Assembly (NCBI GenBank): GCA_038062745.1
Contig: JBBTWO010000038.1
Coordinates: 1 to 12,455, forward strand
Source: JBBTWO01 sp038062745
GTDB lineage: Bacteria > Patescibacteriota > Microgenomatia > UBA8517
Direction of reading: 5' to 3'
Length of the DNA: 12,455 bases
Position numbers and translations under genes: made by a program
Notes under the pieces: model-generated
What the model saw: the letters and a program-made list of their open reading frames with translations, nothing else
Told to the model about the DNA's origin: nothing
The model's database searches: none
Part shown: piece after piece, positions 1 through 7,724 of the stretch
Position numbering within the stretch: the stretch's first letter is position 1
Layout: each line of letters opens with the position of its first letter

Positions 1-118
1 TCAACCAAATTCTGGACAAATCTTCACGTGTACAGATTTAATTATTAATGAAATGTCTATATTTTCCCCGTGAGCCAAAAGTAATATATTTGGAAAACAA
101 AACAATAGCCAAGTGCGG

Positions 119-124
119 TAAAAT
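119..124 (+). promoter_or_regulatory. Putative -10 box of the DUF4012 gene (leaderless)
   Basis: TAAAAT matches the sigma70 -10 consensus at 5 of 6 positions and ends 6 nt before the ATG at 131. Transcription would start at or next to the start codon. There is no Shine-Dalgarno sequence in the gap (GATTAG), and no convincing -35 box is seen. The same geometry recurs at several other genes in the window, which is the main support. Confidence 0.5.
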
Positions 125-130
125 GATTAG

Positions 131-2779
131 ATGGTAACGGCAATTGTCTTTTCAAACCTAAACATACTCTCCTTAAATTTAGTGGAGTATCTACTTAACA
201 AAGAATGCAAGGTCTACATTGTTTCAGAAGATCATAAACACTGGCAAAAAAATTTTATTAACGATAAAAACGATAACTTGTTGTTTTTTGAAGATGATAG
301 GTTCCTCCCACGTGATGCCAACTATGTTTTTAGTGTGAATGGTTTTGGAAGCTCTCCGGAAAAAGTATATTCAGAACGAGTGACTGAGCAAAATATTACC
401 TGGGCGACTAAATATGCAACTGCCTTTAACTCCAAACTTGCTCTTATTCTTCCTCTTATGTTAGTTAATGACTATCAAATTCTGGCAAATAATTTATATA
501 AAAAACAAAAAGACAATTTGACCGACGACACCTTGGTTACTTTTGTTGGTGAGGTGTATGGCCCAAGAATGCAATTAACAGATGGTGCATTGGCGACCAA
601 AATCATTAAAGAAGCGGTCTTTGTTTCTGTTGTTTCATTGCCGACAAACAATAAAAACATTTATCTTGTTTATGTAGAAGATGCTGTTGCTCAAATTGTT
701 CGCAGTTTATTTTCTTTTGGGTTTGAAGAAAAAGAAATTGCCATCACTGAAAGTGATACCACTAATAATTTTTTCCAAACGCTTTCCACCTTTCTTCCCG
801 ACCTGTCTTTTGTAAAAGAACCTATGCAAGAGTATCGCCATATAGAGCGCACTTCTTTGGTTGCCCCTGCAACTAAAACTCGCGATGGCTTACAAAAAAC
901 TTTAACTTGGTTGTCTCAATATTCTTTTGCTTCAGTTGATACTAAAGAGAGTGCAGCCAGACAAATATCAAACCAAAAACCAAAAATAAAAAAAACAGTA
1001 GTTGGTAAAACCCAGGAAAAAGTAACTAGAACAGCCAAATCCTCAATGTTTGTGTTGACCAGTTTACTTATTCTTGCCTTTATTGTCTTTAGTCCTTTTT
1101 TGGCATTGTCTTTGTCAGCAGCGGGATTTAAATATTCATACAATCAAATAAAAACTGGCGATATTGCACCTGTGCAAAATGTGCTTTCTGTTTCAACTGG
1201 ACTGGCAAGGTTTAGTAGAGCTGGCTTAAGCGTTCTTGCGGGACTGCCACTCCTGGGGGATTATTTTAAGTTTACCTATGACACGGCAAATGTTTTAGAA
1301 CTATCTGGAAAAGTTGCCTTAGATGGTTTCGATTTTTATAAACAAACTTCTCAGTTGTCAGCTAATGTCTTAAATGATCAAGAATATGACTTGCAAATAG
1401 AAGCTGGTTTGTTAACTAAAAAATCTATTTCTTTGCAAAAGAATAGTCAATTACTCAAAACCAAAACTCAAACACTGCCAGTGTCACTGCAAAAGCAATT
1501 GCTAACAGACAAAATTGAGGAACTATCAAAATATATTGATGCTTCGGTAGTAGTATTTCCCAGACTACCAACCATTTTAGGAGCTGAAGGGAAGAAAACC
1601 TATTTAGTCTTATTCCAAAACAATATGGAACTTCGCCCCACGGGAGGGTTCATTGGTTCATTTGCTTTAGTTACTTTTCAGTCTGGTAAGTTGGCAGATA
1701 TTACGGTTCACGATGTTTATACGGCAGATGGTCAGCTTAAGGGTCACATTGAACCACCTACTCCAATCCGTGATTATCTTGGGGAAGCCAATTGGTGGTT
1801 ACGGGATTCTAATTGGAACCCAGATTTTAGCATTTCTGCTCAAAGAGCAGAGTGGTTTTTAGAAAAAGAAATGGATAGGAAAGTTGACGGTGTAATTGGA
1901 ATTGATTTGGAAGTGGCTAAATCAATTCTGGAGCAGACTGGACCAGTACAACTAACTGACATAAACGAAACCATTGATTACAAGAACATGTATGACAAGA
2001 TTCAATACGAAGTTGAAAGTGATTTTTTCCCTGGCTCCCAGAGAAAAGCTAATATCCTTATTTCCTTAACCAAAGCCTTATTAAGTAAACTTACCCAAAT
2101 ACAGGGGGACAATTCAGCAAAATTAGCTCAAGAAGTTTTTACAAATTTAAAACAAAAACATCTGCAAATTTATTTGCATGATGGTGAATCTCAAAAAGGC
2201 ATAGTCAAAGCCGGGTGGGCAGGGGAATTAAAAACTACCAAGTGTTTGCAAAAAAACTGTCAAAATTTATTGGTTGCAGTCAACGAAGCCAATGTGGGTG
2301 TTAATAAAGCTAATTATTTCATTGAGCGAAATATGCAACTGACAACCAAAGCAGAAGGAGAAAGCATTAAAAATAGTTTGTCTGTGAACCTAATCAACAA
2401 TGCAGTTCCAGCATTGGGCCTTAAGGGTAAGTACAAAACTTATGTTAGAGTGTTTTCCAACACTGGCAGCCATTTTACCAGTATTGAGGTAAAAGAAACT
2501 GGAGGGAGTAAGTTTCCAAACATTGAAGTCGAGGCAGCTGCCAACTACGATTCTGCTGGAACTTTAGTTGAAATTGAACCAGGTCAGACTCAAAGTTTAA
2601 TCTTTGAGTGGACTACTCCTGCTGATTTTGATTTTGTCAGCCCAGGACAGTTAAATGTTAATTGGAAAAATCAGGCAGGCCTTAGCCCATCTCCAATTTC
2701 AGTTAGTTTGACCACTAAGGCTCAAGTGAGATATAATACCAATCTAGCCCAGGACGCGACATTTGTTGCTAGCTGGTAA
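131..2779 (+). CDS. DUF4012 membrane protein with N-terminal degenerate SDR/epimerase-like domain
   Basis: The 882-residue product has three parts. Residues 1-265 resemble an extended short-chain dehydrogenase (nucleotide-sugar epimerase) fold: a beta-alpha-beta start, EVYGPRM at 141-147 like the family's VYGPR motif, YLVYVEDAV at 178-186 like its FVYVDD segment, and a final GLQKTLTWL helix. The glycine-rich NAD loop is replaced by non-glycine residues at about 8-14, and the Tyr-xxx-Lys motif seems to read YQILA (115-119), so catalysis is unlikely. A basic linker (283-303) leads to one membrane helix (about 305-330). The rest is the DUF4012 domain, recognised from RPTGGFIGSF (502-511), WWLRDSNWNPDFS (555-567), DGVIGIDLEVA (586-596) and NEANVGVNKANYFIER (718-733), presumably outside the membrane. 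DUF4012 has no established biochemical role; its common placement among CPR envelope genes suggests surface or glycan work, which is inference. bL25 follows 9 nt after the stop. Confidence 0.85.
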   Translation: MVTAIVFSNLNILSLNLVEYLLNKECKVYIVSEDHKHWQKNFINDKNDNLLFFEDDRFLPRDANYVFSVNGFGSSPEKVYSERVTEQNITWATKYATAFNSKLALILPLMLVNDYQILANNLYKKQKDNLTDDTLVTFVGEVYGPRMQLTDGALATKIIKEAVFVSVVSLPTNNKNIYLVYVEDAVAQIVRSLFSFGFEEKEIAITESDTTNNFFQTLSTFLPDLSFVKEPMQEYRHIERTSLVAPATKTRDGLQKTLTWLSQYSFASVDTKESAARQISNQKPKIKKTVVGKTQEKVTRTAKSSMFVLTSLLILAFIVFSPFLALSLSAAGFKYSYNQIKTGDIAPVQNVLSVSTGLARFSRAGLSVLAGLPLLGDYFKFTYDTANVLELSGKVALDGFDFYKQTSQLSANVLNDQEYDLQIEAGLLTKKSISLQKNSQLLKTKTQTLPVSLQKQLLTDKIEELSKYIDASVVVFPRLPTILGAEGKKTYLVLFQNNMELRPTGGFIGSFALVTFQSGKLADITVHDVYTADGQLKGHIEPPTPIRDYLGEANWWLRDSNWNPDFSISAQRAEWFLEKEMDRKVDGVIGIDLEVAKSILEQTGPVQLTDINETIDYKNMYDKIQYEVESDFFPGSQRKANILISLTKALLSKLTQIQGDNSAKLAQEVFTNLKQKHLQIYLHDGESQKGIVKAGWAGELKTTKCLQKNCQNLLVAVNEANVGVNKANYFIERNMQLTTKAEGESIKNSLSVNLINNAVPALGLKGKYKTYVRVFSNTGSHFTSIEVKETGGSKFPNIEVEAAANYDSAGTLVEIEPGQTQSLIFEWTTPADFDFVSPGQLNVNWKNQAGLSPSPISVSLTTKAQVRYNTNLAQDATFVASW

Positions 2780-2788
2780 GAAACAAAA

Positions 2789-3460
2789 ATGGATAAAATT
2801 GTCTTAAAAGCACAAAAGAGAGAACTTCAAGGAAGAAAGGTTAGTCAATTGAGAAAACAAGGTATGACGCCTGCAAATCTATATGGTAAAGGTATTGAAT
2901 CTGTGGCATTGCAGTTTGATGCCAAGATTCTCGAAAAAATATTAGATGAAGCTGGAGAAACACAAATTATTGATTTACAACTTGCCGGAACTGGCCACCC
3001 AGTATTGGTGTCTAATGTCCAAATCCATCCTGTATCCCAAGACATAGTGCATGTTGACTTTAGACAAGTTAACTTGAAAGAGAAAATTGAAGCTTCAGTT
3101 CCGGTTGAACTCGAAGGTGAGTCTCCTGCTGAGAAAGCTGGTAATACGGTGGTGGTCTTAATTGATGAAATTCAGGTTGAAGCACTGCCTGCTGACTTAC
3201 CAGAGAAATTTGTAATTGATGCAACTGTACTTACTGAAGTTGATCAAACAATCTTTGTTAAAGATCTTCCATACGACAAGCAAAAGGTAGAAATTAAAAC
3301 TGACCCAGAGCTTATTGTTGTTAAGGTAGAAGCTCCACAAAAAGAAGTTGTGATTGAAGCCCCAGTTGTTGAAACGCCAGAAGGTGAAGTACCACCGCCA
3401 GCTGAAGGTGAAGGCGAAGCAAAAACTGAAAGTCCAGCTGAAGAAACTCCTACAGAGTAA
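2789..3460 (+). CDS. rplY: Large-subunit ribosomal protein bL25 (Ctc/TL5 type)
   Basis: This 223-residue protein binds 5S rRNA in the large ribosomal subunit. The N-terminal L25 domain (about 1-92) shows the usual GRKVSQLRKQGMTPANLYGK block (16-35) and the VQIHPVSQDIVHVDF strand pair (77-91). A TL5/Ctc C-terminal beta domain covers about 95-182, which makes it the long bacterial form rather than the short E. coli form. The last 40 residues are a low-complexity tail rich in Glu, Pro and Ala, with about a dozen acidic residues, as in many Ctc-type proteins. It starts 9 nt after the upstream DUF4012 stop with no Shine-Dalgarno sequence, so it is probably co-transcribed with that gene. Its stop lies 3 nt from the stop of the convergent TPR gene. 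Family assignment is secure. The symbol rplY is by homology; ctc would also be used. Confidence 0.95.
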   Translation: MDKIVLKAQKRELQGRKVSQLRKQGMTPANLYGKGIESVALQFDAKILEKILDEAGETQIIDLQLAGTGHPVLVSNVQIHPVSQDIVHVDFRQVNLKEKIEASVPVELEGESPAEKAGNTVVVLIDEIQVEALPADLPEKFVIDATVLTEVDQTIFVKDLPYDKQKVEIKTDPELIVVKVEAPQKEVVIEAPVVETPEGEVPPPAEGEGEAKTESPAEETPTE

Positions 3461-3463
3461 TAT

Positions 3464-3796
3464 TTATTTTTCCAAAGTGAAGTAATTGGGGTCTATTTGA
3501 ACAGCTTTTAGTTGATATTTTTCAGCTGTGTCATGATTGCCCATTTCATCTTCTATTTTTGCCAATTCCAACCAACCATCACGGTAAGTGGGTGAGTCAG
3601 TCACAATGTTTGTCCAAAATTGTCTTTCTTTTTCCAAATCAACTTGGCTACCAAGAACTTGAACAATTGGTTTTTTGTTTTCAAAGAAACGAGAAAGGGT
3701 AAACATTGAAAGAGATAAAACTACCAGACAAAAACACAGACTCACAAAATCAAAAACATGAACACTGAAGTTATTTGGCTTGGCAGATTTGGGCAT
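3464..3796 (-). CDS. Small membrane protein with a single TPR motif
   Basis: The 110-residue product has a short basic N-terminus (MPKSAKPNN), one hydrophobic helix (about 12-35), a linker, and one tetratricopeptide repeat at about 72-105. The TPR signature positions fit well: Trp75, Leu78, Ala79, Gly86, Ala91, Ala98 and Pro103 correspond to consensus positions 4, 7, 8, 15, 20, 27 and 32. One TPR is usually too little to fold alone, so it may pack against a partner or form an oligomer; this is inference. The gene lies 44 nt downstream of valS on the same strand and may be the last gene of that transcription unit. A weak TATTTA-like sequence lies 5 nt before the ATG, and an AGG sits three bases upstream of it. 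No specific function can be assigned. It is kept as a real gene because of the clean TPR fit, its packing between genes, and the lack of an opposing candidate. Confidence 0.7.
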   Translation of the reverse strand: MPKSAKPNNFSVHVFDFVSLCFCLVVLSLSMFTLSRFFENKKPIVQVLGSQVDLEKERQFWTNIVTDSPTYRDGWLELAKIEDEMGNHDTAEKYQLKAVQIDPNYFTLEK

Positions 3797-3840
3797 GTAC
3801 CTAAATAGATACTACGATACTTTGCACTACATATGCAAGG

Positions 3841-6042
3841 TTATTTCGTTGGCCAGTGGGAAGCAATCAGTTGGTCTTTTTGACCTAACTCGCTCCAAAC
3901 TGCTTCAGTAACAAATGGCATGAATGGATGAAGTAGTTTTAGGGATTGCAAGTATATGTGTTTTAAAACAGCCAAGCCAGTTTTCTTGTCTTGCCTTTGT
4001 TTTACTTCTTCAATATAGACATCAGCTATCTCATGCCAAATAAAATCATATAGAGTTTCAGCAGCCAGTGAGAGTTTAAAGTTCTCCAGAGTTTGAGTAA
4101 CTATTTGAATAATCTCAGCAAGTCTTGATACCATCTTTTTGTCAGTCTCAGATGTTTCTAAACTGGCAGAAAATTCAGGAATTAAAGTTTCTCCTTGTTC
4201 CTCGATTAACATTTTCAAAAACCTTCCCATATTCCAAACCTTATTTGAGAAGTTTCTCATACCTTTTACTTTTTCATCTGAAAGAATAACTTTGCTTCCA
4301 GCAGGAGTTCCGTAAATTAAGGAGAAGCGTAAAGCATCGGCTCCATATTTATCTACTAATTCAAGCGGGTTAATAACATTGCCTTTTGATTTACTCATTT
4401 TCTTACCCTCCTTGTCGGCGACCGTTGCCCATAGATACACATCTTTATAAGGAACTTCATTTTTTAGATACAGCGAAAACATAATCATTCTGGAAATCCA
4501 AAACTTCAAAATGTCAGACAGAGTCCCAATAAAGTCAGTTGGAAAACGAGTTTCGAACTCTTTGTCTTTTAAAGTAACCAGTGGCCATTGACCCGATGAG
4601 AACCAGGTATCAAAAGTATCAGTTTCAGGTAAATACTTCTCACCCGGGCTGTCACTGCTTATTTCATACACTGATTCTTTTGGAGCAATCAGTTTTTGTA
4701 AACCTGCCTTTATTTCTGAAAGTGAATGTTTTTCAAGTAGATCTTTAGTTTCTCCAGTGACAATTTTTTTATTCTTATCCAGAAAAATAACTACCAGATT
4801 TGGATTTTGGTCAATATTATACCAGACTGGAATTCTAATTCCCCAAACAATTTGTCTACTTATTGGCCAGTCATGCATTATCTCAAGCCAGGAGAGCATG
4901 TGTTTTTTGAATCTCTTGGGATGAAACTTAACCTGCTCGTCTTCAACAACCTGAATAACTTTTTTCTTAAGATCAGAAACTTTAATAAACCAGTTAGGAA
5001 CTGTTAACGGTTCCAAATCTCTTCCACACTTGTAACAGGTTATAATTGAATGAGTGTAATTGGTGTCAATTTTTTCCATAAGACCTATTTGTTGTAAATC
5101 ATGTGCAACTTTTTCTCTCGCTGCCTTAACTTTCATCCCCGCATAAGGTCCTGCTATTGGTGTTAATTTTCCATTGAAATCTATAATCTGTTTAATCTCT
5201 AAGTTGTGTCTTTTGCCCATTTCAAAATCGTTTGGATCATGTCCAGGAGTAACTTTAACAACGCCAGTACCAAAGTCGGGGTCTACTGCGTTGTCAGCAA
5301 TTACTTTTAGTTTGAATTTTCCATTTAACCCTTCTACTTCTACCTCTTTTCCGATCCAGTCTTTATATCTTTTGTCAGCAGGGTGAACTGCAATAGCAGT
5401 ATCGCCAAATTTGGTTTCTGGCCTAACTGTTGCTAAAATAAAAGGGCCATATTTTATGTAATACAGTGGATCAACGCGTTCTACATGTTTTACTTCCAGT
5501 TCTGCCAAACTGGTTCCACAGTGAGTACAGTAATTAACAATATAACTGTCTCGATAGACAAAACCTTCAGTGTGCATTTTGGTGAAGGTTTCATACACTT
5601 GTTTAGTTACCTGGGGATCAAGTGTAAATACACTTCTGTCCCAATCTGCACAGAACCCTAGTCTTTTAAACTGTTTGTATATTTGCCCTGAGTTGTCTTG
5701 TACAAATTTAAAAATATTGGTGTATAAGGTCTTACGGTCAAAATCCATTCTCGACTTACCCTCTTTTGCAAGATGCTTTTCATAAACATACTGGGTTTCA
5801 AATCCAGCATGATCCATTCCCGGAATCCATAAAGCCGACATGCCCAACATTCTTTTGTAGCGCACTAAGATGTCGTCTACGGTATACATTGCGTGACCGG
5901 CGTGCAATGAGGCGTTGGCATTAGGAGGAGGCATTAAAACTGTATATGGCTTTTTGCCAGCAACTTCCTTAAAGGCACCAGAAGTTTCCCATTGTTTGTA
6001 AATTTTCTCTTCGTAGTCTTTGTGGTTATATGCTTTGTCCAT
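3841..6042 (-). CDS. valS: Valine--tRNA ligase, short form without C-terminal coiled coil
   Basis: This class I aminoacyl-tRNA synthetase charges tRNA-Val with valine using ATP, in the cytoplasm. The 733-residue product shows PPPNANASLHAGHAM with the HIGH-like HAGH at 47-50, the family motif PGMDHAGFETQ (74-84; the commoner form is PGTDHAGIATQ), and KMSKS at 548-552. The CP1 editing domain (about 190-330) has TVRPETKFGDTAIAVHP and GTGVVKVTPGHDPNDFE. DWPISRQIVWGIRIPVWY (391-408) is typical of ValRS rather than IleRS. Two CxxC pairs (172/175 and 336/339) could bind zinc. The anticodon-binding helical domain ends with HPFMPFVTEAVWSEL and the protein stops 14 residues later. The C-terminal coiled-coil tRNA-binding arm of typical bacterial ValRS (about 860-950 residues in all) is absent. 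The stop is clean, with no remnant downstream, so this looks like a natural short form. The start codon lies 7 nt after its own TATAAT. Confidence 0.96.
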   Translation of the reverse strand: MDKAYNHKDYEEKIYKQWETSGAFKEVAGKKPYTVLMPPPNANASLHAGHAMYTVDDILVRYKRMLGMSALWIPGMDHAGFETQYVYEKHLAKEGKSRMDFDRKTLYTNIFKFVQDNSGQIYKQFKRLGFCADWDRSVFTLDPQVTKQVYETFTKMHTEGFVYRDSYIVNYCTHCGTSLAELEVKHVERVDPLYYIKYGPFILATVRPETKFGDTAIAVHPADKRYKDWIGKEVEVEGLNGKFKLKVIADNAVDPDFGTGVVKVTPGHDPNDFEMGKRHNLEIKQIIDFNGKLTPIAGPYAGMKVKAAREKVAHDLQQIGLMEKIDTNYTHSIITCYKCGRDLEPLTVPNWFIKVSDLKKKVIQVVEDEQVKFHPKRFKKHMLSWLEIMHDWPISRQIVWGIRIPVWYNIDQNPNLVVIFLDKNKKIVTGETKDLLEKHSLSEIKAGLQKLIAPKESVYEISSDSPGEKYLPETDTFDTWFSSGQWPLVTLKDKEFETRFPTDFIGTLSDILKFWISRMIMFSLYLKNEVPYKDVYLWATVADKEGKKMSKSKGNVINPLELVDKYGADALRFSLIYGTPAGSKVILSDEKVKGMRNFSNKVWNMGRFLKMLIEEQGETLIPEFSASLETSETDKKMVSRLAEIIQIVTQTLENFKLSLAAETLYDFIWHEIADVYIEEVKQRQDKKTGLAVLKHIYLQSLKLLHPFMPFVTEAVWSELGQKDQLIASHWPTK

Positions 6043-6049
6043 ATTGACA

Positions 6050-6055
6050 ATTATA
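6050..6055 (-). promoter_or_regulatory. Putative -10 box of valS
   Basis: On the minus strand a perfect TATAAT directly follows the tsaD stop codon (TGA at 6058-6056, then TATAAT) and ends 7 nt before the valS ATG. This suggests valS has its own near-leaderless transcript besides read-through from dedA-tsaD. No clear -35 box is seen in the tsaD coding end. Confidence 0.5.
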
Positions 6056-7075
6056 TCAAACTACGTCTGTAATTTTTAAGTTTGGGTTCGCAGTTATTTT
6101 TTGCCAACCTATTGGTCTGTTGTGATAGTAGGCAGCACCTGCAATATAGGCCGCATTATCGGTACAAAGTTTGATTTCAGGCACATGGAAGTCGATTATC
6201 AGCTTTTTAGTTGTCAGTTTGGAAACAAATTTTTCCCTTAAGCGTTTGTTGGCTGCCACACCCCCGGCTAGCAAAAATGATGTCGGTTTGTATATGTCAA
6301 TGGCAACAATTATTTTCTCAATCAGTGAGTCGACAATTGCTTCCTGAATTTGAGCTGCTAATTCTGCACGGTCACTAAAGACATTATTTTGAACAGCTTT
6401 TAATACTGCAGTCTTAAGTCCAGAAAAACTCCAGTCAAGCGTGTTTTCATTTGAAAGAGGTCTGGGAAAATAATTTAGCTTTTCTACTTCTGGATTTTTT
6501 GTTTGCAAATATTGCTCTGCCAATTTTGATAAATTAGGACCTCCTGGATAGGGGAGACTTAATAACCTTGCAGTTTTATCAAAAGCTTCTCCAGCAGCAT
6601 CATCACGAGTTCCGCTAATCCAATCCATCTGGGTGTGATTTGTCATTAAGACCAAATCGGTGTGACCTCCAGAAACAACCAATGCTAAACAAGGAAACTT
6701 TGGTTCTTTTTGCCCTGTCAGCCAGTTTGCATAAATATGTCCCACAAGATGGTTAACTGGGATAAGTGGTTTGTTCCAAAGATATGAAAGTGTCTTTGCT
6801 GTTTCAACACCTACTAGTAATGAGCCAATAAGTCCTGGACCCACAGTTACTGCAAGTGCATCAATCTCAGATAATGGTGTTCCTGCTAGAGCTTGAGTAA
6901 TAACTGGCAGAATTGATTCTATTTGCTGTCTGGCGGCAATTTCTGGAATTACCCCCCCAGTTTTAGCATGCATATCCGCGGAAGTTGCAATAATGTTTGT
7001 AATTATTTTTCTGCCATCCTCAACTACGGCAGCAGCTGTTTCATCACAACTTGATTCAACTGCTAAGATTTTCAT
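6056..7075 (-). CDS. tsaD: tRNA N6-adenosine threonylcarbamoyltransferase TsaD
   Basis: TsaD transfers the threonylcarbamoyl group from TC-AMP to A37 of ANN-decoding tRNAs to make t6A. In bacteria it works with TsaB and TsaE after TsaC makes TC-AMP. The 339-residue length is normal for the family. Visible motifs are ESSCDET at 7-13, the metal-binding pair His109 and His113 in NHLVGH, SGGHT at 135-139 (nucleotide-binding ASKHA fold), the GEAFDKTAR segment (162-170), GGVAAN at 271-276, and CTDNAAYIA with Asp306 as third metal ligand. The ATG follows the DedA stop directly (TAA-ATG, zero spacing), which implies co-transcription and probably translational coupling. A TAAAAG five bases before the ATG is a weak -10 candidate. 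The gene ends in TGA at full family length, showing that TGA is a stop in this organism. tsaB, tsaC and tsaE are not in the window. Confidence 0.97.
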   Translation of the reverse strand: MKILAVESSCDETAAAVVEDGRKIITNIIATSADMHAKTGGVIPEIAARQQIESILPVITQALAGTPLSEIDALAVTVGPGLIGSLLVGVETAKTLSYLWNKPLIPVNHLVGHIYANWLTGQKEPKFPCLALVVSGGHTDLVLMTNHTQMDWISGTRDDAAGEAFDKTARLLSLPYPGGPNLSKLAEQYLQTKNPEVEKLNYFPRPLSNENTLDWSFSGLKTAVLKAVQNNVFSDRAELAAQIQEAIVDSLIEKIIVAIDIYKPTSFLLAGGVAANKRLREKFVSKLTTKKLIIDFHVPEIKLCTDNAAYIAGAAYYHNRPIGWQKITANPNLKITDVV

Positions 7076-7690
7076 TTACTCTTTTATTTCTGTTTCCCCT
7101 TGATATTCCTTCTTTGCTTTCCAAACAAACAAACCAATTGCCAGGATTACTAAAGCCCATCCAAACACTCCCCAACCTTTTAATATTTGTTCAAAAAGAT
7201 CGCGTTTACTACCAGCAATGTAACCCAAAACTACCATTAAAGCAGTCCAGGCAAAGGAAGCAATACTGGCATAGGTTACAAATTTTAAGAAGTTATATCT
7301 TTGTTGGCCAGCAACATAGGAAATAAAAAATCTCGTCAATCCTGCCATCATGGAGGTAGTTAAAATCATTGGTCCATGTTTTTGCAATACCTGTCCTGCC
7401 CGTTTGGCATTTTTTTCTTGTTTAAACAGTCTGACTAAACCAATTCTTTGGTAGCCCAAAAAATATGCCAGAAGAAATGATGATAGTTCTCCTAAAAAAC
7501 CAACCCCTAATATTCCCAGTAGTGACAAGTGACCCGAGTAAGCATAAAAACCACCAATGGCAACAATTAAGCCTCCAGGAAAAACCCAAGCGATGGGTGT
7601 GGCTTCTGCCAAACTACCAAGAAAAACAACTGGATATCCAAATGCTAAATAAAATTCTTCCAGTTTTTGAATAATTACAACCGACTCCAT
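7076..7690 (-). CDS. DedA-family (VTT domain) integral membrane protein
   Basis: The 204-residue protein belongs to the DedA/SNARE-associated (VTT) family, inner-membrane proteins linked to polyprenyl-phosphate or phospholipid translocation and to membrane homeostasis. Evidence is the LAEATPIAWVFPGG block (28-40), with the conserved acidic residue and proline of the first re-entrant segment; AYSGHLSLLGIL; and the second block LTRFFISYVAGQQRYNF (118-134), where Arg120 and the AG pair fit. The second arginine found in many DedA proteins is not obvious. Three or four further hydrophobic helices are present, including one at about 172-190, and a charged tail ends EIKE. A TTG at 7696 would add two residues, but it lies inside the TATAAT at 7701-7696, so ATG at 7690 is preferred. 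tsaD follows with no spacing. A role in recycling a lipid carrier for envelope glycans would suit the neighbouring envelope genes but is inference. Confidence 0.9.
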   Translation of the reverse strand: MESVVIIQKLEEFYLAFGYPVVFLGSLAEATPIAWVFPGGLIVAIGGFYAYSGHLSLLGILGVGFLGELSSFLLAYFLGYQRIGLVRLFKQEKNAKRAGQVLQKHGPMILTTSMMAGLTRFFISYVAGQQRYNFLKFVTYASIASFAWTALMVVLGYIAGSKRDLFEQILKGWGVFGWALVILAIGLFVWKAKKEYQGETEIKE

Positions 7691-7695
7691 GGTCA

Positions 7696-7701
7696 ATTAT
7701 A
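7696..7701 (-). promoter_or_regulatory. Putative -10 box of dedA-tsaD unit
   Basis: On the minus strand TATAAT is followed by TGACC and then ATG at 7690, a 5-nt spacing. This is the basis for choosing 7690 over the upstream TTG as the dedA start. It faces away from another TATAAT at 7713-7718 that serves the divergent gene. Confidence 0.55.
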
Positions 7702-7712
7702 GCATTACACTA

Positions 7713-7718
7713 TATAAT
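7713..7718 (+). promoter_or_regulatory. Putative -10 box of the 174-residue protein gene
   Basis: A perfect TATAAT ends 6 nt before the ATG at 7725, with no Shine-Dalgarno sequence between them. A weak -35 candidate, TGGTCA at 7690-7695 (4 of 6 matches, 17-nt spacer), overlaps the first base of the divergent dedA gene. Confidence 0.55.
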
Positions 7719-7724
7719 TAGATT

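Noticed and set aside
2..73. Open plus-strand frame from the left edge ending in TGA at 73, possibly the tail of an upstream gene
   Set aside because: All three plus frames are open for 12-23 codons here and none is clearly protein-like, so a partial gene cannot be supported. The rest of 1-118 shows no RNA gene or repeat.
3797..3840. Short inverted repeat TTGCA...TGCAA between valS and the TPR gene as a terminator
   Set aside because: The stem is only 5 bp, A+T-rich and not followed by a T tract.
4807..5785. Plus-strand open frames of 66-71 codons opposite valS
   Set aside because: They are antisense shadows of a conserved synthetase gene, with no homology or start signals.
6056..6058. Possible UGA-to-glycine recoding, as in some CPR groups
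   Set aside because: tsaD ends in TGA at normal family length and promoter sequence follows at once, and the long genes here contain no in-frame TGA at conserved glycines. Standard bacterial code applies.
7051..7674. Plus-strand open frames opposite tsaD and dedA
   Set aside because: Antisense shadows of well-identified genes with low-quality peptide composition.
7694..7696. TTG start for the DedA protein
   Set aside because: It adds only two residues and lies within the TATAAT box; the ATG at 7690 fits the leaderless pattern.
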